A stretch of 64,000 bases of DNA. Origin: Diphasiastrum complanatum. Its lineage: Eukaryota; Streptophyta; Lycopodiopsida; Lycopodiales; Lycopodiaceae. A program made the translations under genes and the position numbers. The stretch lies in assembly GCA_029204225.1 (NCBI GenBank), contig MU831994.1:28839-92838 (forward strand), written 5' to 3'. Below, in pieces: positions 1 through 19,832 of the stretch; within the stretch, counting starts at the first letter, position 1; every line of letters starts with the position of its first letter. Under the pieces are notes generated by a model, which was given only the letters and a program-made list of their open reading frames with translations, was not told the origin of the DNA and did not search any database.

Positions 1-8655
<8,655 letters not shown>

Positions 8656-9346
8656 TGTGAAAAGTACAGTACTAAGGACCATAAATGGATCTTTGAATGA
8701 TCCACAAGGTTGATTGTGTGCTTGTTAAACAATCTATTAGAAACTAGTCATCAGAAAACAAGATCTAGTTTAGCAGCTTGATAGAAAACAAGTAGAGACA
8801 ATCAGAACATTGATCAAAAATTATAATCCAACTCTAGACATGTGGAAATGAGGCTGTAGTACAGCCTGTAGACAATGTTCATAATGTGCCAAAGCTGGGT
8901 TTCATTGGAATCAAAAGTAATCACCATACAATGAGAGGAAACTCGAGTTTCTCCTTGAGGCTCCAAAAAGTTTCTATCTTCTCACTATGGAGAATGAGAA
9001 TACATCGTAAAACACTTTTACTTTGCTAAGTTAGGTGAAAATCCAGCATGTAATTAGGAAGTAGACTCCACTTTCTTGCCCTAATGTGAAAACCCTAGCC
9101 TAGATCCAAGAGTCATGCTTGGTAGGTGCATGGTAGGTACAAATCTCATCATAAATCATGGTCTAAATCCTACAAAGTAGGAGTCACTACCAAATGGACA
9201 CACCCACTCCTCTTGAATTGTTGTAACCTACTTTAGGTGTGAATGTACAAGTGACACTTTGGCCATTCAAGTAACCAACAAATAATATTGACAAAATATA
9301 CAATATTCTACATGGCTAGATTTTCCAATGTAGGCGATTTTTCACA
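8656..9346 (-). repeat. 3' LTR of copia element A (family 1)
   Basis: The 691-bp LTR starts TGTGAA and ends TTCACA on the plus strand, a perfect 6-bp terminal inverted repeat. It abuts GA-rich sequence (GAGGAGGAG on the minus strand, just right of 9346), the expected polypurine tract. It aligns along its length with the solo LTR at 61742-62442. A hairpin-forming segment lies at 8686-8704. The CACACGTGTG palindrome of the solo LTR is decayed here to an ACATGTG form near 8838, as expected from CpG deamination. Confidence 0.88.
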
Positions 9347-10340
9347 CTCCTCCTCAAATCTAGCCTTGGAAATTACAATGCTTTTATCAATAACTCCAAT
9401 TGAGGATCTAAGCATGACAAATGAATCTTTAGGTAAAGATTTAGTAAACAAATTAGCCAAGCAACTTGATGATGGCACATGTTGGAGTTTGATCTCTTTG
9501 GCTTGCACTTTCTCCCTCACGAAATGATGAGCAATTTCGATGTGTTTGCTTCTTGCATGGAATGTAGGATTAGTTGCAAGTGATTGGGCTGATTGGTTGT
9601 CACAATAGATGATAGGAATCTCCTCCTTCATGACATGAAGCTCCACCAATAGCCTTTTGAGCCACAAGACCTCCTTGCATGTTGATGTCAAGGCCTTATA
9701 TTCGGATTCTGTGGAAGATAGGGAGATGGTATCTTGTTTTTTGGAAAGCCATGATACTACTCCATCACATAGAAAGGTGGCAAAGTCACTTGTTGATCTT
9801 CTATCCACTTTGTCACCTACAAAATCTGCTATAGGCTCTTAAGCCAAGATTAGTTCCTCTATACAAAATGCCAAAATTCTTAGTGGATGAAATGTATCTA
9901 AGAACTCTTTTGGCCATCTTCCAATGTGAATCTAGAGGACTTTGCATGAATTGACTTGACTTTCCAACACTATAACTAAGATCAGGTCTAGTTATAGCTA
10001 AATAGATCAAGGAGCCAATAAGCCTTCTATATAATGTGATGTCCTCAAAGGATGCTTCATCACAACCAATAGATACTTTTACATGTTGCTCCATTGGTGT
10101 CTCAATGCCTTTACAATTCTTCATTCCAAATCTATCTAGGATGGATGTAGCATATTTAGATTGACAAATGAAGCTAAAATCACATCCTCTAATAACCTCT
10201 ATTCCAAGAATGAAGCTTAATAGGGCGAGATCTACCATCTTAAACTCTTTTGCTAAAGCAATTTTTACATCTCTAATTCCATCTAGATCATTACCACTCA
10301 AGATAATGTCATCTACATACAAAACAAGAATAATGATCAT
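9308..10340 (-). pseudogene. Copia RT C-terminal half and RNase H (element A)
   Basis: Two minus-strand frames make up this piece. The first (10340 down to 9813) holds the RT catalytic tyrosine-valine-aspartate-aspartate motif (YVDD) and the conserved region up to the Ala-Tyr-Ser that precedes the first RNase H aspartate. The second (9808 down to 9308) holds the rest of RNase H, including the SSTESEY and DNQS motifs and the SKHIEI motif. Compared with element C, five bases are missing near 9822; this shifts the frame and removes part of the Ser-Asp-Ala-Asp active-site motif. The frame has no stop before the polypurine tract and ends inside the LTR. Strand transfer by this copy is not expected. 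Confidence 0.9.
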
Positions 10341-11434
10341 TCTCTAGGTGCTTGCTTGAGCCCATAAAGGCTCTTCTTCAAAAAACACACCTTTCTTTCA
10401 TGCTTTGCCTTGATGAAGCCCTCGGGTTGTCTCATGTAGATCTCTTCCTCCAAATAACCATCTAGGAATGCATTTGTGAAGTCAACTTGTAATATCTCCC
10501 AATTGAAGGTTGTAGCAAGACTAATGATCAACTTGATAGTAATAGGCTTAGCCACAGGAGCAAAAGTCTCATCATAATCAATGCCTTTGGTTTGTAAAAA
10601 ACCTTTGGCTACAAGCCTAGCTTTATGCTTGCTTATTGATCCATCTTGATTATACTTCAATCTAAATACCCACTTGCAATCAAGAGGTTTCTTTCCTTGA
10701 GGAAGATCCACAAGATCCCAAGTACGATTCTCAATAAGAGCATCATACTCTACTTGCATAGCATCCATCCAACTTTTAGACTTACAAGCATCTTCATAAC
10801 ATGTTGGCTCATCTAACATTGAAGTAAGAAAGGTGTAAGATGTGAAAGATGATGAGCCTACCCTTTGATCCCCTTGACCATAATAGGTGAGCCTCAATGG
10901 CTCGGATCTTGCCCTTGTAGATCTTCTTGGAGTTCTTGCATCTTGAGGTGGATCCTCAAGTTCTTCTTCACTTGGAAGCTCCTCCTCCATCCTAGCATGA
11001 TCCTTGGCATCAAGATGATTAGTAGCATTATCATCCAAATCACAAGCATGTCCTTCATCAAAAATAACATTTCTACTCACTATCACCTTGCTAGTGATGG
11101 GATTGAAGACTCTATAACCTTTGTTATTCTCACCATATCCCACAAAGATGCCTTTGATGAATGTTGCATCATCCTTCCTTCTCTTATCCAAGGATTGGTG
11201 TACATAGCAAGTGGATCCAAAAACTTTGAGAGCTTGAGATTGGGCTTCTCTCCAAATAGAGCTTCAAATGGTGTGATTCCTCCAATGGCTTGGTTTGGCA
11301 ATCTATTGCACAAATAGTTAGCACAAGTTATTGCTTCACCCCAAAATGGTTTGGATAGAGAAGCATCTAGCCTCAAGGCCTTAGCACACTCACAAAGAGA
11401 TCTATTTCTTCTCTCACTCCATTTTGTCGAGGGG
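10337..11434 (-). pseudogene. Copia integrase C-terminus and RT N-terminal half (element A)
   Basis: The right part (11376-11083) carries the integrase stretch PFWGEA and the following conserved block. A frameshift near 11235 moves the reading to the frame ending at 10337, where the LVAKGF and ETFAPVAK motifs of the RT fingers and the YGLKQAP motif are intact. Homology stops right after YGLKQAP. Element C has about 31 more residues before the next conserved segment, so roughly 95 bp including part of the RT palm are deleted at the junction with the 9308-10340 piece. Confidence 0.9.
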
Positions 11435-13192
11435 TTATGGACATGACAACTCCCTCTTTATGCCATTAGAACCACAAAAGTCAATCAACTTATTGGAGAT
11501 ATATTCACCTCCATTATCACTCCTTAATACCTTAATCTTGGTACTAAGTTGATTTTCTACCAAAGTCTTGAACTTTACAAAGGAATCAAACACCATTGAT
11601 TTGCTAGACAAGAGGTACATCCAACAAAATCTAGAATAGTCATCAATGAAGATTACATAGTACTTGGCACCACCATTAGACTCATGTGAAAAACTATGAA
11701 CATCCGAATGGATGAGTTCAAGAGGAGAGTTTGATATTGATGTAGATCTTGAGAAGGGTAGTTTGTGAGCCTTTGAGAGACTGCATGCTTCACATATCTT
11801 CCCACACTTTGACAAATGCTTGGGGAGTCCAACTGCAAGCTCCTTTGCTACCATAGATTCCATGGCTTTGTAGTTGGGGTGGCCCAACCTTTTGTGCCAC
11901 AGTTCCACCTTTGATAATTCCACCTTTGCCAAGTTAACACTCTCCACTGCAACATTAGCATCAAGCCTAAACAATCTACCTTGTTTAAAGCCTTTGGCTA
12001 TACATTCATCATTTCTAAGGATGGAACAAACTCCATGCCTAAATTGTACATCTAGGCCATTATCCATTAATTGGCCAACACTAAGAAAACTCTTGGTTAA
12101 CTTAGGAACATAAAGAACATTATCAAGGTTCATCCTTTTGGATGATCCAACATACAAGGGAATTGTTCCTATTCCACTTATCTTATGTTCTTGACTACTT
12201 GCAATATAGATTGATCTATGTAAATCATTGTAAGAAAGCAAAGTGGAGAATATGTCCTTCTGATATGTCATGTGGGAACTAGCCCCACTATCAATCCACC
12301 AAGAATCATTGGTGTTGCACTTGGATGATGGTGGTTTGTTGGAAACCATCAAGGATGACTCTTTATCCTCCTCCTCCTCCTGATACGGTGCAATGTTGCT
12401 TTGTTTGCTCTCTTGTGCCTTCTTCTTCTTGAGACATTCTGATGCAAAATGTCCTTTCTTTCCATAGAAAAAACATTTGTACTTGGACTTGTCTTTGATC
12501 TTGCCCTTTGAGCTTGAAGCCTCATCCTCCTCCTTGGTCTCCTTGAAGTGCTTCTTCTTGCCATTGGTCTTTTTCTTGCCTTTAGATGAGAAATTAGCTC
12601 TCTCATCACCATCTTGCAGAGAAATAGCATTCATTCTTGCATTGGTATGCATCACCCTACACTCTTCAGCCACTAATACACTGTGTAGCTTTTCTATAGT
12701 GGGCAAAGTGTCTTGGATTGCAAAGCTTTGGACCAAATTTGTAAAGTCACTCCCTGGACCATTTAGGACAATCTGAACAAGCTCACTATCTTGAATCTTC
12801 TCTCCAATGGAAGCTAACTCTCTATTGAGAGACTTGATTCTTAGCACGTAAACCTGTGCACTCTCATCACTTCTCTTCATGCTTTGCAAAATCTGATTTC
12901 TAGGCATGAGAACCCTTGAAGTGTTGCTAGACTCATAGATTGATTTTAGAGATTCCCAAGCCTCTTTAGCACTGGTACAAGCTGATACTTCTCTCAATAA
13001 ATCATTGCTTACATTCATCTTCACACAGTGAAGTGCAAGCCTATATCTTCTTTTGTATTTAGCAAACTCATGTGCACCTAGAGGTTCACCTTCCTCATCA
13101 ATCAGAAACTCATAGAGATCCTGGAGCACCATGAGTGACTCCATCCTCACTTTCCAAATAACATAATTGGTAGAATTTAACCGCAGCTTCAA
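11435..13192 (-). pseudogene. Copia gag-protease-integrase polyprotein fragment (element A)
   Basis: A 585-residue minus-strand frame. Residues 1-180 match the copia gag core (WKVRMESL near the start, the SAKEAW motif in the middle). A zinc knuckle follows near residues 240-253, but its second Cys is Tyr (C-X2-Y-X4-H-X4-C). The protease active site is the DSGASSHM segment near residue 300. The integrase zinc-binding HHCC region (WHKRLGHP to CEAC) and the core with HSDVH, FIDDYSR and the RSDNGGEY motif follow. The frame ends in a stop just after the GIKRE motif, where a frameshift interrupts the integrase. The start Met lies inside the gag core, so the true N-terminus is lost. Confidence 0.92.
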
Positions 13193-13195
13193 GTG

Positions 13196-13800
13196 TGGGT
13201 GGGATTGTAATCACCACGGGGGCTCGTTGGGACTTTTGCTCCATGTGCCTCTAGCATGCCTTGAGGGTGGCCTTTGCCTGTGCTAGTTCTTGTAAGGCAC
13301 TCCATTGATAGTTGTCGAAGTCAGCCTAATATTTGTCGAAGGTTTCGCGGTAGACCTTCACCTGCTGCGTGAGGAGATCCATCTTGGATTGGCTGATAGT
13401 CTATGGGTAGGTGTTGGTTGAGCTAACCAGGCTATTTTCTCAGCTTGTAGGGTCGTCACCTCCGCTCCCAGACGTGTATTCTCTGTTTCAAGCATCAAAA
13501 GTTATGCCTGGAGTAGGGTGAGACATTGTGCTCTTCGTGTTTTTTGAGTTTTAGCACCTCTGACATCTCTTCGTGCTCATGCTATTGAGCTATTAGCAAG
13601 TCTTGCTGGAGCTGGATGATTTCTACTTTGAGATGCATATTGCTCATGGCCAACTCCAATATTCGGTCGTCCAAAAAGGTTTTGTCCGCTACTACATCTT
13701 GGACAAATGTTCCCAAGACTTGGTAGGCCATTGTGAGGTTTGTGGGACCGGCCAGTAGGGTGGTTCTTGTGAAGGATTTCAGATCATTACGATCCAATCC
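13196..13800 (-). pseudogene. Coiled-coil protein fragment, probably retroelement-derived
   Basis: On the minus strand a 71-residue open frame (13797-13582) continues with stops to about 13210. It is rich in Leu, Glu, Gln and Lys heptad-like spacing, consistent with a coiled coil. Base composition is more GC-rich than the flanking copia DNA, and the left edge coincides with the truncation of element A. I do not recognise the family. A similar coiled-coil composition occurs on the plus strand near 18220-18430, so both may be gag-like parts of gypsy-type elements. Confidence 0.4.
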
Positions 13801-13904
13801 ACTTTAAAGATCTTGGGTTACAAAGAAAAATACTCTACCAATCTCACCAATGTAGAAAAAATCAGCATCTACACACAAAATGAGATGCAAACACTAATAG
13901 AACT

Positions 13905-14121
13905 TGATCAAGTTTTCCACATCATCCATTGGTGGTTTGTGTTGATCTTCTATATTCCTATAATTTAGGAGATGTCATATTTGACTCAAATGAAAGCTAA
14001 TCAAAATGGATCTAAATATTACAAGTGTCATTTCACACGTGTGGATAGGTCATCACACGTGTGGATCCACACAGATGTCAAATACATCAAAAAACCATGT
14101 GAAAATTGCTAAATTCTAACA
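13905..14121 (-). repeat. Partial copia LTR, family 2
   Basis: About 215 bp closely match the right end of the element C LTR at 51025-51243, ending in the same TTCTAACA. It includes two CACGTG cores at 14036 and 14056, 20 bp apart, matching the pair at 51157 and 51177. The match fades leftward near 13905, so the LTR is truncated. It abuts the integrase break of element B directly at its terminal TGTTAG (minus strand). Confidence 0.8.
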
Positions 14122-15241
14122 TATACTCCTCTTGATCCCATGCTCATCACAAAAGGACATGAACTTGGTAGATATGTACTCACCACCATTGTCACTCCTT
14201 AAGCACTTGATCCTTGTGGAAAATTGGTTTTCCCTTGCATTCTTGAACTTGATAAAGACACCATACACTTCATCCTTGCTCTTTAGTAGATAGATCCAAC
14301 AAAATCCAATAAAATCATCAATGAATGCTACATACACCTTAGCTCCACTATTGCTAATTGTAGTAAATCCATGAATATCCGAATGTACAAGCTGAAAAGG
14401 CTTTGTAGATCTAGTATAAGGTAGTCTATGTGACTTAGACAAAGCACAAGACTCACAGACATGTTTGATGCCACTTAAGGAACTTGGAAGACCTATCACA
14501 ATCTTCATCCTAGCCATTACCTCCAATGACTTGAAGTTGAGGTGTTCCATCCTTTTATGCCAAACCTCTTGAATAGGTATTTGCTCCCTTGCAACACATC
14601 CAACTTGGTTAGCAATAACACAAGCATCTAGTTTGAACAACTTCCCTTGCCTTTTACCTTTTCCAATAAAGACATCCTTCCTTTTGATCATACAAGCATC
14701 TCCATCAAACTCCACCTTGAGGCCTTTACTTAGCATTTGACTCACACTAAGCAAATTTTTGGTAATAGATGGAACAAACAAGACATTCTCCAAATGAACA
14801 TTCCTATTTGTAGAGAGATAAATAGGAATTGTGCCAATCTCTTTGATTGCACACTCACCATCATTTGCTATGTAGATAACCCTCTTGTCATCTCCATATG
14901 CCAACAAAGATGTGAACAAAGAAAGTTCATGTGTGAACTTGCTCCACTATCAATCCACCAAGGATCTAGATCTCTATCATTAGTGAGCATACATGAAGAC
15001 ATCACAAAATCATCATCATTTGCATCTTGAACATCCAAACCATCCTCATCAAGAGTAAGATTACCTTGCTTATCTCCTTGATCTCTCTTCTTCTTGTAGC
15101 ACTCACTTGCAAAGTGTCCTTTGATGCCACTATAGAAGCACTTGAGCTTTGATCTATCCTTCTTTTTGCCACTTGAAGAAGCATCCACTTGATCTTGCCC
15201 TTTATACCACTTACTTTTGGTTTTTCCCTATTTTTGTGCAT
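14116..15241 (-). pseudogene. Copia element B: gag C-terminus, protease and integrase fragment
   Basis: Two overlapping minus-strand frames. The right part (15241-14868) has a zinc knuckle whose second Cys is Ser, then the protease active site DSGASSHM. The left part (14919-14116) continues the protease, the integrase zinc-binding region (WHKRMEH to CESC) and the catalytic core through RSDNGGEY, and stops at the GIKR motif next to the family-2 LTR fragment. RT and RNase H are absent. The core aspartate-containing segment FIDDF is kept, but the adjacent Tyr-Ser is altered. It is related to but clearly distinct from element A. Confidence 0.9.
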
Positions 15242-15258
15242 CTCCTTGTCTCGTGCTG

Positions 15259-15945
15259 TGTGTCTTGATTGCTAGAATAAAATATGTTCTGTGATGTGTA
15301 GTCGAGTGTCTAGGATTCTATAAAGGCTTCTGTGTAAAAGAAAATTCAAAGACAGAAAATTGTTCGCGAATAAGAAGAAGAAGACGAAAACAAAACAGTC
15401 TCACTTTCGCGATAATTAAGGTGTCAATAGAGAGTCGAGAAATGTTCGATGTATTCGTGTTTGTGCAGACAATTAGTTAATCGCATTCGCGAACTGTTCG
15501 TTTCTAGACAAAAGTCCTCAACAACTTAAGTCCAAAGTTATGGTTAAAGAACACAAAGAGTTCTAGAGTACGTTAGAAACTTATGTCAGTTACAAGCAAG
15601 AACACAAATCAAAGACTCAATTCTTCATACAAGGACTGACATCTTAGATGTATACATACAGTTCTATCAATGATTGTGCTAGACTGTACCAAGTGTAGAC
15701 TTTATTTGAGTGCCGAAAAGAAAGTGTTCGCGACAGACGAATAAGAGGATTTTAAGACAGTTCCTTAGAGCATATTTACGGACATACAACAAACGACTGT
15801 AACTAGAGAGTCTGTCTTACTAGAGAGTAATTCATGTAATTCAGTAGAGATTACTAGTAGCCTCAGGATCACTCACACTCAACAGTGCGGAGAACATAGA
15901 TAAGATAGAACGATTTGTTTAAGGTTGGGCATAAGAAATCTAACA
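15259..15945 (-). repeat. LTR-like block with four TTCGCGA motifs
   Basis: This gene-free block lies between the gag fragment of element B and a gypsy integrase fragment. Its ends look like LTR ends (TGTGTC at left, TCTAACA at right on the plus strand), and a TATA-like TTTATAG string occurs on the minus strand near 15320. Four TTCGCGA motifs lie at 15363, 15406, 15486 and 15727. No second copy or target duplication was found, so the LTR call is an inference. Confidence 0.4.
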
Positions 15946-15970
15946 TGAAGCGACTATTAAAATCATCCTT

Positions 15971-16174
15971 CGAACGGGCTTATGGTGGCCATCCCTGTTT
16001 AAGGATACCTATGCTATCATTAAAACATGTGATGTCTGCCAACAAGCCGAGAAAAATACAAAAGCTGACTTCACACCATTGACGCCCCCTATAGAAGGCG
16101 AAGCCTTCCATAAGTGGGGTATTGACTTTGTTGGACCCATCAGTCCAGCAACAAAAAGTAGTCAAGCCCAAACC
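15971..16174 (+). pseudogene. Ty3/gypsy integrase fragment
   Basis: In one plus-strand frame the sequence reads WWPSLFKDT, then the CDVCQ half of the integrase zinc finger, then the core start WGIDFVGPISP. This order and spacing are characteristic of Ty3/gypsy integrases (zinc-binding HHCC domain followed by the first catalytic Asp). Homology fades after about 16174; no RT is upstream and no rest of the core is downstream. It is a short relic. Confidence 0.75.
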
Positions 16175-16279
16175 TTGACCGCGTCCACCCATTACAATCT
16201 CACCCGAGCCGCGATTTATCTTTGTCTCAAATCTCAACCGCGCCCTTTTTTTCAGAATATTTTTTTTTTCAGTTTCCAG

Positions 16280-19200
16280 CATGTCTTCCCACCAATCCTC
16301 AAGTTCGGATGATCCAGATGCAAATATATCTAGATGGGTAAGCTGGACATTGCAAAGATGACAACTTGGTACCAACAGACAAGCATGTTCTTGACTCAGA
16401 TTGACTTCCAGATTCCTCTTCTGTCTGGGTACCAAAGTCCATATTTGTTGCACATGACCTATGCCTCTTACAACGCCACCGCAAGGTCGTGCAATTTCAT
16501 CATCCCTCCAATAAAAAATTATGTATACAACGTCTTTCTTTCTGGAGTAGACCTTCATAACTTCGGCCTCCCTCGGGGACTGAATTGAGTTACAAGAACA
16601 TTACAAAAGATCGAAACAACAGCTTATTTCAAGTTCATCGATCCCTCTGTTGAAAAGTGGAAGACAAAGAATGGGTATCGTTTTGATGCCATCAACGATC
16701 CGGCTCTGGCTGCTACTTGTGCTTACTTAGCCAAGTACACCAACGTTACAAGTCTAAGATCATGCGGATCCCAATGTCCATGTTCCACATATTGGCAGAT
16801 TCATGACTGCATGACCAAAATCTCTATGATTGGGCCTAGTTTGCTTCGAATTGCCTCTATGAGTGCATCAAGAACAAGCAACCGTCCACCTTGCTAGGAT
16901 ACCTCATGACAAATCTCACGATCCAGCAAGTACTCAATGGACCTAAACTCAAAGAGATGTTGCAGGTGGCCGACAAAGCTTGGGACATTCCAATCCAATC
17001 CAAGAAGTCCCAGCGGTCCCGTGTTCATAGATCGTCACCACAAGGGCTAGCACTAAAAAGGCCGAATACAAGCATCATCAAGCTGGTGATGAAACAGGCA
17101 ACACCAATAGCCTCCCAACAACATCCAGCAGCAGAAGAATCTTTGGCAGTGCAAGAAATAGATACATCCAAGGCCAAGCTGTCTAAAACATGCCAGCAAC
17201 GGACAAGAGTAAAGCTGATGGCAAAGAGACAATCTCTGAATGCCACAGAGTCAAACGAGTCCAAATCTGAGGGAGAGCCCCTCCAGAGGAATCCAAGAGC
17301 ATCGAGCCAAGCACTCAATCACATTTGGCATCATCCAGCTCGAGAGATGGTAGCTTGACCTCTTATACAGCATCACAACAACACTCCTCACCCATTCACA
17401 TCATAGATAGGAGTGATGGAGCAGCAACCTCTACGACATCAAACACGGGCACAGATACCACAACGGTGCCACTTGATTAAGTCACCACTCCCCCCATCTT
17501 GATTACAATGCCGATGCCGCCAATCTCACCAAAGGCACAATGTCTGGGGGGGGGGGGGAGAGGGGAATCCCATTTTCCAAGACGCGGGAGCGGCCCACCA
17601 ACCACAGGCCTAGTAAGTCCACGTTCTCATGGACACTTCACTGTGTTTTGATGTTGCAGACCTGATGGAAATAAACGATGATGAAGCAGAAAAAGTGGAT
17701 CAGACAGGAGGAAGTCTGACCCCTCCACTAACACCACCACCACTGTTCCTACTAACGTTGTCTCTCCACTCCCTCCACTGCCACCCTCATTCGCTCCAGA
17801 ATGTCTATTCTTTGGACTAACATCACCAACTCATACCCCTAATCAGTACCCAACCATCACCAACCCTGAAAAGCTCTCTGAAGCAGCTAAACGCTCAATG
17901 ATCAACCTATCCAAAACAAGCTTCTATATGCATTGGTTGGTAAGCCAACACCAAGCGCTCGAAAATAAGATCCAGTGCCAAAACCAAGAGACCACACATC
18001 AACAAAAGTTGGCCAAAAAAAAGAAAAAAGAGACGAAAGAAACAAGATCCTTGATGGCCAGACGGAAGATAAAATTGGACTAGGTCCAGCAACAACTGAG
18101 GCACTAGATGGCCTAGATCGACCATACATGAGATGGATCATCGGGTGTAATGACAGTTGATGCCCCTCTGGTTAAGCCCGAGGATGGAAAAGTACGTGCG
18201 GCTAATTCAAGAACGAGAAGCCGAGAAAAAGAATTTGAAAATGTCGTGGCCAAACATTGAAAGATCATCCTTGAGTTCCAGAAGCAGCTCAAAGAAATGA
18301 CTAAGGCCCTTCAGCAAGTCTTGGACAAGGTGAACCAGCTGTGGGACGCGGCGTGCAAGGCCCGAGCAGGTACTTTTGTGAAGAAACCACGGGATGATGA
18401 TAGAGATGATGGAGTTAATAATAAGAATGGGCAAACCCAACTAGTAGATGGTAGTTCATGATCGGATGGCCAGAGAACCCAAGCTGCTTCCAAAGTTTTT
18501 TTCCCCTTCACCTCCTATTTTTAATCCCCATTCTTATTCTTCAGTTAATTTTTCTGAAACATTTGTTTCTAATTACCCTGTTTCTTCACCCTTCCCCTCT
18601 CCACCACCTCCTAGCAAATTATTGGGCTCATTTAAAGGTCAAGCTGATACGTATAAAGCCCGACGAGATGAGTTCCTACAACAGCTCAGTCCTCCCAGTG
18701 TGACGTACAATTTGTGAAACCTGCCTCCTCCTAAACCTGTCATTCATGTGCCTCTCTCTCCTGATCACTTCATCCCTAACCTTCCAGAAACTAACACCGA
18801 TATTGGTGGCAAAGATGACTTCCTAGCTGATCCGCCAGAAACATGCATATTCTCGCCCAGACCTACGTCGGGTGAAGCAGAGCCTTTCACAAGCGAGCGG
18901 GCCAAAGAGAGTGATACGTCCAACCAGGCCCTGGATGACTACCTGGCAAAGCCACCATAGCAACAAAGGGCAACCTCACCTACCAGGCCAAGAAGTAACA
19001 TGGCAGACACCAAAGAGTCCGAAAGGTTCGAAAGGAGATACCCTCGCAACATGAGGAGAGGTAGAGAAGAAATTGATCAAAGCCAATATTCCATAAGGGC
19101 TGAGATCATTGCAGCACAAACCACAACCTGAGTGGCTGAGCAAAGTTCTAAGGGATAGTAGGCGGCTACAAAGAAATCCCTGGCCCACAGAGCAACTCTG

Positions 19201-19620
19201 AGTTGAAGTTGTAAACTGGCCAATAATTCCAAGAATCTCAGATAACATATCAATGGACGATCTGAGATTACATTTGCTGGATTTTGGGCATAAATATAAA
19301 TCTAATGCCGATCTATGCGTACGGGAAGGCGCCGAATATTGGAGGTCAATGGTCTTCCTGATGAACAAAGAATGTTTTTGGGATTGCGGCTTAGAACCGA
19401 TTCGAATCAATCCCAACGTGGCCCTCTGGTCAGAAGACGATCACGAAATGATGGCCCGGCTCTACTACAAAGCGGCCTTTATGTGTTCCCGATTTGTTAC
19501 CATGATAGACGACTAGCAAGAGATGGGTTTTATTGAGAAAGTGCGAGAATACCTGGGGCCGCTAAAATACGAAAGTAAGCTCCACTTCCAAGCATTCGAA
19601 GCCTACTAATACTTCTTTTG
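16280..19620 (+). pseudogene. Decayed gag-like, low-complexity and coiled-coil ORF remnant
   Basis: No intact gene spans this stretch, but long pieces in shifting plus-strand frames read as protein: a Ser-rich start at 16280, a segment at 16334-16580, a basic Ser/Lys/Gln-rich part at 16891-17358, Pro-rich tracts at 17700-17800 and 18590-18610, a probable coiled coil at 18190-18430 (Gln/Lys/Leu-rich), and a charged segment at 19253-19515. The GC content is higher than the flanks, and a 13-base G run sits at 17546-17558. I do not recognise a named domain. The adjacent integrase and gag relics make a decayed gypsy gag-like region the best guess. Confidence 0.4.
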
Positions 19621-19832
19621 CTTTAGGCACCAGCTTAAAAAATTATCCTTGTGTAATAATATCCATCTTGCTAGACAAAATATTTACGATCAATTCTATT
19701 TGTGGTGCTTCTGGTTCTGTCATCTTGAAGGGTTTTTCATGATGATGCAACTGTGTATTAACATCTGTTCTTGGATCTGCTTGTGGCATAGATGAAGCAT
19801 GGACTTCGACTGTTGCTTTAGCAGCTTCTTGG

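Larger units (their letters stand above)
8656..13195 (-). mobile_element. Copia element A: decayed Ty1/copia retrotransposon, 5'-truncated
   Basis: Read on the minus strand the order is gag, protease, integrase, reverse transcriptase, RNase H, a purine-rich tract and the 3' LTR at 8656-9346. Integrase before RT is the Ty1/copia order. The 5' LTR and leader are missing: homology stops near 13195, a few codons upstream of the gag core, where unrelated coiled-coil sequence begins. At least three frameshifts or deletions (near 11435, 11235 and 9822) and a deletion of about 95 bp near 10340 inactivate the polyprotein. It belongs to the same broad group as elements B and C. Confidence 0.9.

Noticed and set aside
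15980-16558. 192-residue minus-strand open frame
   Set aside because: It is antisense to the gypsy integrase and gag-like relics, whose plus-strand motifs are clear; the minus-strand protein has no recognisable motif.
17546-17558. G13 run as a quadruplex regulatory element
   Set aside because: A single homopolymer in decayed sequence; it could be a sequencing or slippage artefact and has no nearby gene.
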